From positions 1 to 64,000 of the forward strand of contig NZ_FMAF01000029.1 in NCBI RefSeq assembly GCF_900094565.1: a stretch of 64,000 nt of DNA, given 5' to 3'. The position numbers and the translations under genes were made by a program. Shown here piece by piece: positions 35,338 to 42,540 of this stretch. This DNA is from Martinezella lusitana. GTDB lineage: Bacteria > Pseudomonadota > Alphaproteobacteria > Rhizobiales > Rhizobiaceae. Within the stretch, counting starts at the first letter, position 1. Each line of letters opens with the position of its first letter. Below the pieces are notes generated by a model. It searched no databases, was not told where the DNA came from, and was given only the letters and a program-made list of their open reading frames with translations.

Positions 35338-35709
35338 ATGCCTAAGCAAGTGATGATTGTAGAAGACAATGAGCTGAATATGAAGCTCTTTCGCGATCTG
35401 ATCGAGGCGTCCGGCTACACCACGATCCAGACCCGAAATGGCATGGAAGCGCTTGATCTCGCTCGCAAACATCGCCCGGACCTGATCCTCATGGATATCC
35501 AGCTTCCGGAAGTTTCCGGGCTGGAAGTGACCAAGTGGCTGAAGGAGGACGATGATCTGCACGTCATTCCGGTGATCGCGGTCACGGCCTTTGCCATGAA
35601 GGGCGACGAAGAGCGCATTCGCCAGGGCGGATGCGAAGCCTACGTCTCGAAGCCGATTTCCGTCCCGAAATTTATTGAAACCATCAAGACTTATTTGGGC
35701 GACGCCTGA
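35338..35709 (+). CDS. divK: Cell-cycle response regulator DivK
   Basis: A single-domain response regulator in the CtrA network; in Caulobacter it is phosphorylated by DivJ and dephosphorylated by PleC. The 123-residue receiver domain has the acidic pair E9-D10, the phosphoacceptor D53 in LMDIQLPE, T in AVTAFAM and K in SKPISV. The ATG at 35338 gives the normal length; an in-frame start 30 bases upstream adds a non-conserved tail. pleD follows after 16 bases, the classic divK-pleD pair. Confidence 0.95.
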   Translation: MPKQVMIVEDNELNMKLFRDLIEASGYTTIQTRNGMEALDLARKHRPDLILMDIQLPEVSGLEVTKWLKEDDDLHVIPVIAVTAFAMKGDEERIRQGGCEAYVSKPISVPKFIETIKTYLGDA

Positions 35710-35725
35710 GCGTGGGGAAAAGCTG

Positions 35726-37099
35726 ATGACCGCGCGCATCCTGGTGGTTGACGATATTCCAGCGAATGTGAAGCTTCTCGAGGCGCGGCTGCTGGCCGAG
35801 TATTTCGAGGTGCTGACGGCGGAGGATGGAGCGAGAGCTCTTGCCATCTGCGCGGGCGCCCAGGTCGATCTCATCCTTCTCGATATCATGATGCCGGGCA
35901 TGGACGGGTTCGAAGTGTGCGAGCGCCTGAAGTCCGATCCGCGCACCGCGCATATCCCCGTGATCATGGTCACGGCGCTGGATCAGCCCGCCGATCGCGT
36001 GCGTGGCCTGAAAGCCGGAGCCGACGATTTCCTGACCAAGCCGGTCAACGACCTGCAGCTCATTTCGCGCGTCAAGAGCCTGCTTCGTTTGAAGACGCTC
36101 AGCGACGAGCTGCGTATGCGCAACGAGACCGCCCGCAATTTCGGTATCGAAGACCTGCTGCGGGTCGGCGATGGCCGCGCTGACGAAACCGGCCATGTGC
36201 TTCTGGTCGACGGCCGCGCCAACTCGCAGGAGCGCATCATCCGCGCGCTCAAGCCGATTGCCCAGGTCATGGCGATGTCCGATCCGCAGGCCGCCCTATT
36301 CGAGGCAGCGGAACGGCCGTTCGAGCTCGTCATCGTGAATTCGAATTTCGACGACTATGATCCGCTGCGGCTTTGCTCGCAGCTCCGCTCGCTGGAGCGT
36401 ACGCGCTTCCTGCCTGTCTTGCTGGTGACGGAGCAGGGCGCGGACGAGATGATCGTCCGTGCGCTCGATCTGGGTGTCAACGATTACATCGTCCGGCCCA
36501 TCGATCCGAACGAATTGGTGGCCCGCTGCCTGACGCAGATACGCCGCAAGCGCTACAACGACCGTCTGCGGGCCAGTGTGCAGCACACCATCGAGCTTGC
36601 CGTCACCGATGCGCTCACCGGGCTGAACAACAGGCGCTATCTCGACAATCATCTGAAGATTCTTTTCGACCGCTCCTTGGCGCGCGGACGGCCGCTCTCT
36701 GTTCTGATCACCGATATCGACCGGTTCAAGCACGTCAATGACACCCATGGTCATGACGCCGGCGACGAAGTGCTCAAGGAGTTCGCCGCCCGCATCCGGT
36801 CCACCGTGCGCGGTGCCGATCTGGCTTGCCGCTATGGCGGCGAGGAATTCGTCGTCGTCATGCCCGATACGCCTGCCGAAGTGGCCGCTGCTGTCGCGGA
36901 GCGATTGCGCGCGTCGGTAGAAAATATGCCCGTCAAACTGCGCGAAGGCGGCGTTGCTCTTAACATTACGGCCTCCTTCGGCATCTCGTGCCGTTTGGAA
37001 ACAGTCGAAACGCCGGAGCAATTGATGAAGCAGGCCGATCTTGCGCTTTATGAAGCAAAAAGGGCAGGGCGCAATCGGGTTGTTGCTTCAGCGGCCTGA
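35726..37099 (+). CDS. pleD: PleD diguanylate cyclase response regulator
   Basis: Makes c-di-GMP when phosphorylated, and drives polar development in relatives. The 457-residue protein has REC1 (1-125) with phosphoacceptor D53, an adaptor REC2 (about 150-280) in which the acceptor Asp is replaced (IVNSNF), and a GGDEF domain (about 295-455) with active site GGEEF at 371-375. RGAD five residues upstream is the RxxD inhibitory site for product feedback. ATG 35726 follows GGGGAAAAG. Co-transcribed with divK. Confidence 0.95.
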   Translation: MTARILVVDDIPANVKLLEARLLAEYFEVLTAEDGARALAICAGAQVDLILLDIMMPGMDGFEVCERLKSDPRTAHIPVIMVTALDQPADRVRGLKAGADDFLTKPVNDLQLISRVKSLLRLKTLSDELRMRNETARNFGIEDLLRVGDGRADETGHVLLVDGRANSQERIIRALKPIAQVMAMSDPQAALFEAAERPFELVIVNSNFDDYDPLRLCSQLRSLERTRFLPVLLVTEQGADEMIVRALDLGVNDYIVRPIDPNELVARCLTQIRRKRYNDRLRASVQHTIELAVTDALTGLNNRRYLDNHLKILFDRSLARGRPLSVLITDIDRFKHVNDTHGHDAGDEVLKEFAARIRSTVRGADLACRYGGEEFVVVMPDTPAEVAAAVAERLRASVENMPVKLREGGVALNITASFGISCRLETVETPEQLMKQADLALYEAKRAGRNRVVASAA

Positions 37100-37559
37100 T
37101 CTAGAACAGATCAGTCGGAATAAGGCCCTCCCATGAATATTGAGGGGCATTCGCAAGTTTTGAACAATGATTAAGATTTTGTAATCTTTGCATCGCTGCG
37201 GTATGTCGCCGGGATTTTCTCAAAGGATAAATTCGGCATTTTCACTTTTTATTTGGATAGATACTTGAGTTTATAGATTATTTTAGAGATTTTATAATTA
37301 CTATTCGATATGTTCGCGTTTAGTCTGTGGTTTTAGTTAGAAAAAAATGCAGAAAAACTGTGGATTAATCGAGGATAATTAACGTGTTCAAATGTTCTTA
37401 AATATCTGTATTCGGAATTTGTTGCATCTGCGAATGCCATCTCTTCCCTCTTCAGATGTGTTCGCTTTTGAATTGTGAATTTCGCAGAAGATTTATTCAG
37501 AAGAAATCGGGAATTTTAACCATCCAACCAGAGAACAATTTTTTATCATTAAGAATTTG

Positions 37560-37588
37560 TTGATTTTCTTTCGATTTCGCGCAAATTT
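37560..37588 (+). promoter_or_regulatory. Possible promoter of the folded RNA
   Basis: TTGATT (37560-37565) and AAATTT (37583-37588) at 17-base spacing, a few bases before the first hairpin of the RNA at 37612. A start near 37595 would fit. The -10 is weak. Confidence 0.35.
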
Positions 37589-37594
37589 AGTCTC

Positions 37595-37774
37595 GTACAC
37601 AGACAGCCCGTATGGGTTCGAGATACCCCATGATGCTCAGGTCCGCCGCATCTCCTGGGTCGTGGGGTCGGTCGGCTGGCATGCAATATAAGCGGTTCCT
37701 CGTGCCGTTTTGCAGGCTAGCCGACCCCCAACTCAAAACGCCGTTCTTCGTTTTTCGAAGGCGGCGTTTTTTTC
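37595..37774 (+). ncRNA. Candidate highly structured small RNA
   Basis: Several hairpins occur in series. Hairpin 1 is ATGGG/CCCAT (37612-37631). Hairpin 2 is CTCAGG/CCTGGG (about 37636-37658, one G-U pair). Hairpin 3 is long, with GGGGTCGG (37664-37671) exactly pairing CCGACCCC (37721-37728) and an inner stem CTGGCATGCAA/TTGCAGGCTAG with one mismatch. A textbook intrinsic terminator follows at 37735-37773. No protein frame explains this pattern. It looks like an independent trans-acting RNA or a regulatory leader. I cannot name a family with confidence. Confidence 0.65.
37735..37773 (+). terminator. Intrinsic terminator of the folded RNA
   Basis: AAAACGCCG (37735-37743) pairs with CGGCGTTTT (37762-37770), and inside it CTTCG (37746-37750) pairs with CGAAG (37756-37760) around five T. 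Seven T residues run from 37767 to 37773. Confidence 0.9.
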
Positions 37775-37863
37775 TTTGTCGACGAATACAAGGGATCTAT
37801 ATTTTAGCTCTTCTTGCCTTATGAAGCACAGTCGAGCTCGGCGCCAGGAGAACGTCATTGAAA

Positions 37864-37899
37864 ACAAAAAGGCGCTAACCTCTCGGTTGCGCCTTTTGT
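37864..37899 (-). terminator. Intrinsic terminator of rpmG
   Basis: GGCGC (37871-37875) with A-rich flank pairs with GCGCC (37889-37893), and AACC/GGTT pair inside around TCTC. On the minus strand a T run follows the hairpin. It lies 20 bases beyond the rpmG stop codon and may also work from the plus side. Confidence 0.85.
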
Positions 37900-37918
37900 A
37901 ACCAGAAGTTTAGGGAAA

Positions 37919-38086
37919 TTACTTGATCTTCGTTTCCTTGAACTCGACGTGCTTCTTAGCGACCGGGTCGTACTTCGTCTTCGTCATCTTGTCCGTCATC
38001 GTACGGCTGTTCTTCGTCGTGACGTAGAAGAAACCGGTGTCGGCCGTCGACAGCAGCTTGATCTTGATAGTGGTAGCCTTGGCCAT
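37919..38086 (-). CDS. rpmG: 50S ribosomal protein L33
   Basis: A 55-residue basic ribosomal protein of the large subunit. The sequence MAKATTIKIKLLSTADTGFF followed by YVTTKNSR and KYDPVAKKHVEFKE is diagnostic for bacterial L33. It has no zinc-binding cysteines, so it is the zinc-independent type. AGGACGACT precedes the ATG. It ends in a strong terminator. It is 96 bases downstream of the MFS gene on the same strand and may have its own promoter. Confidence 0.95.
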   Translation of the reverse strand: MAKATTIKIKLLSTADTGFFYVTTKNSRTMTDKMTKTKYDPVAKKHVEFKETKIK

Positions 38087-38182
38087 AGTCGTCCTGCCTT
38101 TAATAAAAATGAACGCCGTGGACGGCCAGTGCGGAGGTCCACGGCGAATTCTGGCGCGAAACTACAAATCGCGCCCGAAAAG

Positions 38183-39367
38183 TCAACCCCTGTTGCCCAT
38201 GAAAAGCAATCGTATCCCCGAAAGCAGGACATAAAGGCCGAAGAAAAAGGCAACGGCCCAGGCAAAGCCGCTGGGGTTGACCAAATCCATCGCCGTGCCG
38301 ATCGTCGGCGGCCCGAGAACCATGCCGATGGCATAACAGAAAACGAAGGCCGCATTGGCGGCCGCGAGATCCGCTCCGGTCAGGCGCGTGCCCAGATGGC
38401 TGAGGCCAACCGTGTACATGCCGGAGACGCAGCCGCCCCAGAAGAGCAGAATGACCGCGAGAATGATCCAGTTCGAGGACAGAGACGGCAGCAGCAGCGC
38501 GCCCACCAAGCCGATGGTGGCCATGATCGAGAGCAGTGGCCGCTTGTCGCGCATGCGGTCGGCAAGCAGCCCCAGGGGGATCTGGAAAACGAAATTACCG
38601 ACGCCCATCACGGTCAAGAGCAGCGCGGCCTGTGATTCGTTGAAGCCGAGGCGCGTGGCATAGCTGGTGAACAAGGAGCCGCCGCCGACGGTGACGGCGC
38701 CGAACACGAACACTGCGGCGGTCGCCGTCGGTACCAGGAAGATGTAGCGGACGAAATGCAACTCGGGCTTTTCGTCGACATCCGGGCTTTCGTTGCGCGC
38801 GATGAAGATCGGAATGGCGGCTGCCAGGATGATGCAGGCGCCGATGGCGAAGGGCATGAGCCCTTCGCTGCCGACAAGCGAGAACAGCAGGGGGCCGGCT
38901 GCAAAGCCGAGGGAGAAGACCGTGGAATAGAGGCCGAGCACGAAACCGCGCTTGGAAGGCGGCGAAGCCGCATTGATCCAGAATTCCGACAGGATGAACA
39001 GAGTCGTCGTCGACCCGTGGAACAGGATACGCAGCGGAAACCACAGAAGCAGGTTTTCCGCGTAGTAGAAGCCCAGCGAGCTCAGCGCGGAGAGCATGAC
39101 CGCCCAGATCATCGTCTGCACGACGCCGAAGCGATGGGCGAGTTTTGTCGTGATGACCGCGGCGAGCATCGACGCCACCCCCATCATCGCGGTGTTGACC
39201 CCGATGAGGCTTGAGGGGACGCCGCGCTTTTCCAGAATGATGCTGAGAAGCGGCAGGCCCAACCCGATGGCTATGCCCACGGCGGATACGGACGCGATAG
39301 CTGCGACGAGCGAGGGCCAGTGAATTTCTTCGACATGGCCGGTCTTGCCGTTCGTCGGTTCAAGCAT
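38183..39367 (-). CDS. MFS transporter
   Basis: A 394-residue major facilitator with twelve hydrophobic segments. Segment 2-3 has the loop motif region HRFG and segments 8-9 the repeat LLADRMRDKR, the MFS motif A of the second half. It belongs to the small-efflux type without large loops (YcaD-like proteins look similar). ATG 39367 gives MLEPTNGKTG; AAGGATC lies upstream. Rhizobial topA-rnr-DUF983 blocks often carry an MFS gene here. Substrate unknown. Confidence 0.8.
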   Translation of the reverse strand: MLEPTNGKTGHVEEIHWPSLVAAIASVSAVGIAIGLGLPLLSIILEKRGVPSSLIGVNTAMMGVASMLAAVITTKLAHRFGVVQTMIWAVMLSALSSLGFYYAENLLLWFPLRILFHGSTTTLFILSEFWINAASPPSKRGFVLGLYSTVFSLGFAAGPLLFSLVGSEGLMPFAIGACIILAAAIPIFIARNESPDVDEKPELHFVRYIFLVPTATAAVFVFGAVTVGGGSLFTSYATRLGFNESQAALLLTVMGVGNFVFQIPLGLLADRMRDKRPLLSIMATIGLVGALLLPSLSSNWIILAVILLFWGGCVSGMYTVGLSHLGTRLTGADLAAANAAFVFCYAIGMVLGPPTIGTAMDLVNPSGFAWAVAFFFGLYVLLSGIRLLFMGNRG

Positions 39368-39533
39368 AAACGGATCCTTGCAACGCGTGGCGGGCGAATC
39401 GATCGGCACGTGGGATATAGAAAGGCACGGCACGGCCAAATTCAGGTAACGGGTCGGCTTTCATGAGATCGGTCATATCCCCCGGGATGGTCCTTTCGAC
39501 GCCCGGCATGTTCAGACAAGAAATGCTGTCCAT
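39360..39533 (-). CDS. Possible 57-codon upstream ORF before the MFS gene
   Basis: An open frame of 57 codons runs in the 306-base gap between DUF983 and the MFS gene and overlaps the MFS start by eight bases. Its C-terminal half (around PEFGRAVPFYIPRADRFARHAL) looks protein-like, but codon choice is mixed and the binding site is poor. It may be a small gene, a leader ORF or chance. The rest of the gap (39534-39673) holds nothing I recognise. Confidence 0.25.
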   Translation of the reverse strand: MDSISCLNMPGVERTIPGDMTDLMKADPLPEFGRAVPFYIPRADRFARHALQGSVYA

Positions 39534-39673
39534 GTCAAGCCGTTGCCGGCAAACCAGCTCCGCTGAATCCCGAATATACGACGAATCGATATTGGCCGTG
39601 ACCAAAGGGCGTAACGGCGCAAGGTGAGTTCCGCCTGCCGTGCGGGCGAGCGACTTGGGCTGGCATATGGCTT

Positions 39674-40129
39674 TCACGACCGGCTGTTTCCCTGATCCCA
39701 GTCGTCCGGGCTGTCGTCGTGGCCACCGAAGCCATGCATGCGGAGCGCCCATTGCAGGCCGATGACCCCGCCTTTGATGGGCTGTATGATCGCAAGCGCC
39801 GCGATCACCGTGATCGGTGCCCAGATCGCGAGGTGGACCCACATCGGCAGATTGAAGGCCATGTCCGTCAGCATGTAGCCGCCGACGACGATATGGCCGA
39901 GAACCAGGATCACCAGATAGGGCGGCAGATCGTCGGCGCGTTGATGGAAAATCTCCTCGTCGCACACAGCGCAACGATCGACCGGCTTCAGGAAGGCACC
40001 GAAGAGTTTGCCGGTGCCGCAGCGGGGACAGCGGTTCAGCATGCCACGGGTAATCGATCGCCCGAGCGGGCGCTCGCTTTCGTCTGCGCCACCATAGCGC
40101 ATGGTGGGATCGGATGGGCTGCCCGTCAT
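39674..40129 (-). CDS. DUF983 family membrane protein
   Basis: A 151-residue protein with a zinc-ribbon-like N terminus (RCPRCGTGKLF then CAVCDEE, about residues 33-61) and two hydrophobic segments (about 73-92 and 98-117). This arrangement defines DUF983, an alphaproteobacterial family of unknown function usually found near rnr and the rpmG region. It starts 32 bases after the rnr stop on the same strand, so it is likely in the topA-rnr transcript. Confidence 0.88.
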   Translation of the reverse strand: MTGSPSDPTMRYGGADESERPLGRSITRGMLNRCPRCGTGKLFGAFLKPVDRCAVCDEEIFHQRADDLPPYLVILVLGHIVVGGYMLTDMAFNLPMWVHLAIWAPITVIAALAIIQPIKGGVIGLQWALRMHGFGGHDDSPDDWDQGNSRS

Positions 40130-40161
40130 GAATGCTCTTCCTTCCTGGCGGCAACCGTCCC

Positions 40162-42540
40162 TTACCGGCGGCCGCGCGGTGGTCTCGTGCCCGGCGCTTT
40201 GCGCGCCTGATTTTGATTGCGGCGGGTCGCCTTATGGAAAGAGCGTACCGCCGTCGGCATCGACCGTCCGTCGCTCAGCATTTCGAAGCGCAGCGCGCCC
40301 GCAAGCGGCACGGCCTCCACCAGCCGTACGCTCACCTCGTCGCCAAGGCGATAACCGAGCCCCGTCTTCTCGCCTGTCAGCGCCTGATGCGCCTCGTCAT
40401 AGATGAAGTAATCGGTGCCGAGCGTAGATATAGGGATGAAACCGTCGGCGCCATAGTCCGGCAGGGTGACAAAAAGTCCCGACTTGGTGACGCCGCCGAC
40501 GCGCGCCTCGAATTCCGCGCCCACACGCCCGGCGAGATGATGGGCGATCAGCCGGTCGACGGTCTCGCGTTCCGCCGCCATGGCGCGGCGCTCGAATGTC
40601 GAGATTTCCGCGGCGATGTCGTCGAGGGCAGCTTCCTCATCCGACGTGATTCCACCTTCGCCGAGGCCAAGCGAGCCGACGAGCGCACGATGTACGATCA
40701 GATCCGCGTAGCGGCGGATGGGAGACGTGAAATGGGCGTATTTCATCAGGTTCAGGCCGAAATGCCCGATATTATCAGGGCTGTAGATCGCCTGGCTCTG
40801 CGAGCGCAGCACCATCTCGTTGACCATGGTCTGATGCGGCGTCCCATCGGCTTTCGCCAGAATGCCGTTGAAGCTGTTGGCCCGGACATTGCCGCCCTTG
40901 GGCAGCGATATGCCGAGTGTCGCCAGGAATTCGCGCAGCACTTCCTGCTTGGCGAGCGTTGGGCCGTCATGGATGCGAAAGATAAGTCCCTGTTTCTTCT
41001 TCTCCAGCGTCTCGGCCGCAGCCACGTTCGCCTGGATCATCATTTCTTCGATGAGCTTGTGCGCATCGAGGCGCGGCGGCACGACGACGCGATCGACCGT
41101 GCCGTCGGGCTTCAGCAGGATCTTGCGCTCCGGCATATCCAGTTCGAGCGGCTGGCGCCGCTCGCGGCCCTTCTTCAGGATTTCATACGCGTGCCAGAGA
41201 GGTCTAAGGATCGGCTCCAGCATCGGCCCGGTCTTGTCGTCGGCTTGGCCGTCGATCGCCGCCTGCGCCTGCTGGTAGGAAAGCTTGGCGGCACTCTTCA
41301 TCATGATGCGATGGAAGGTGTGTCCAGCCTTGCGGCCTTCTCTGGAGAAGATCATCCGGACGGCGAGGGCAGGGCGATCGACGCCTTCCTTGAGCGAGCA
41401 GAGATCGTTGGAAATGCGCTCTGGAAGCATCGGCACGACACGGTCGGGGAAATAGACCGAATTGCCGCGCTTCAGCGCCTCGCGATCAAGCGGGGAATTG
41501 GGGCGCACATACCAGGAAACGTCGGCAATGGCGACCGTGACGATAATGCCGTCGGGATTGTCAGGCGAGGGGTCCATTTCGGCGTAGACGGCATCGTCGT
41601 GGTCCTTCGCGTCGGCCGGATCGATGGTGATCAGCGGCAGGCTGCGCCAGTCCTCGCGATGCGACATGCTCGCCGGCTTGGCTGCATCCGCCTCCGCGAT
41701 CACGGCGGCTGGGAATACGTGCGGAATGCCGTGCGCGTGGATGGCGATCATCGAGATCGCCTTTTCCGAGGCGACGGAGCCGACGACCGACAGTACCTTG
41801 GCGCGCGGCAGGCCGAAACGGCCGAGGCGGGCCACTTCGACTTCGACCAGATCGCCGTCCTTGGCTTCGCCGGTATAGTCCGGATCGATTACCATTTCCT
41901 CGCCGCGCCGTTCGATCGGCATCAGCCGGCCGCCGCCACCTGGCGTCTCGCGGAAGACGCCCATGGACGCGCCCCTCCGCTTGTCGATGACCTTGATGAT
42001 GCGCGCGGTATAGGCCGGACCGCCACGATCCACCGCCGAGAAGATCTTGGCAAGGATGCGGTCGCCCATGCCGGCGACGGGCGCCTTGCCCTTGCCGTTG
42101 CGGCCGGCGGGCGAGGAGGATTGCTTGATCATCACGGCCGGCGCCACGCCGTTTTCCTCGGCCCACTCAGCGGGGCGGCCGATCAATCCGCCATCCTTGT
42201 CGCGCGTGGTGATATCAAGAACGGCGATCGGCGGCAGAGCGCCGGGGCGGATGAGCGACTTGCGGCTCTTCTGCACCATGCCGTCTTCTTCGAGCTCGCG
42301 CAGGAGATTCTTCAGCTCGACACGGCTCTCACCCTTCAATCCGAAGGCCTTGGCGAGTTCGCGCTTCGAAGCCTGCTGCGGATGCTCGGCGATGAAGCGC
42401 AGGATGATTTCGCGCGGCGGCAACGTGCCGTGAACGATCGCCATCATCGGCTCGGCGTCGCCGCTTGCCTTACCGGCGCGGCCGGGCTTGCCGGAACGTC
42501 GTTCCGACGATGAAATCCTGCCGCGTGGTTCTCTGCTCAC
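40162..42540 (-). CDS. rnr: Ribonuclease R
   Basis: A 3'-5' exoribonuclease for structured RNA. The 792-residue protein has an N-terminal helix-turn-helix-like part (about 40-100), cold-shock-type OB domains, the RNB catalytic domain with the aspartate cluster in IDPADAKDHDDAVYAE (about 310-325), and a C-terminal S1 domain (about 665-750) with a basic tail. The GTG start at 42540 overlaps the topA stop (GTGA), so rnr is translated by coupling with topA. Confidence 0.92.
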   Translation of the reverse strand: MSREPRGRISSSERRSGKPGRAGKASGDAEPMMAIVHGTLPPREIILRFIAEHPQQASKRELAKAFGLKGESRVELKNLLRELEEDGMVQKSRKSLIRPGALPPIAVLDITTRDKDGGLIGRPAEWAEENGVAPAVMIKQSSSPAGRNGKGKAPVAGMGDRILAKIFSAVDRGGPAYTARIIKVIDKRRGASMGVFRETPGGGGRLMPIERRGEEMVIDPDYTGEAKDGDLVEVEVARLGRFGLPRAKVLSVVGSVASEKAISMIAIHAHGIPHVFPAAVIAEADAAKPASMSHREDWRSLPLITIDPADAKDHDDAVYAEMDPSPDNPDGIIVTVAIADVSWYVRPNSPLDREALKRGNSVYFPDRVVPMLPERISNDLCSLKEGVDRPALAVRMIFSREGRKAGHTFHRIMMKSAAKLSYQQAQAAIDGQADDKTGPMLEPILRPLWHAYEILKKGRERRQPLELDMPERKILLKPDGTVDRVVVPPRLDAHKLIEEMMIQANVAAAETLEKKKQGLIFRIHDGPTLAKQEVLREFLATLGISLPKGGNVRANSFNGILAKADGTPHQTMVNEMVLRSQSQAIYSPDNIGHFGLNLMKYAHFTSPIRRYADLIVHRALVGSLGLGEGGITSDEEAALDDIAAEISTFERRAMAAERETVDRLIAHHLAGRVGAEFEARVGGVTKSGLFVTLPDYGADGFIPISTLGTDYFIYDEAHQALTGEKTGLGYRLGDEVSVRLVEAVPLAGALRFEMLSDGRSMPTAVRSFHKATRRNQNQARKAPGTRPPRGRR

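Larger units (their letters stand above)
37100..37918. other. AT-rich intergenic region between pleD and rpmG
   Basis: About 820 bases with no credible protein gene. The first 480 bases are markedly AT-rich compared with the rest of the window. They hold an AAGATT-TTGT-AATCTT hairpin near 37173 and a DnaA-box-like TGTGGATTA (37359-37367). The second part holds the folded RNA (about 37595-37774) and, at 37864-37899, the rpmG terminator. Confidence 0.6.

Noticed and set aside
37612..37824. A 70-codon frame over the folded RNA
   Set aside because: It runs through several perfect stems and a terminator; the RNA structure explains the sequence better.
40132..42513. A 793-codon plus-strand frame opposite rnr
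   Set aside because: RNase R on the minus strand has all its domains and couples with topA; the plus frame is a shadow.
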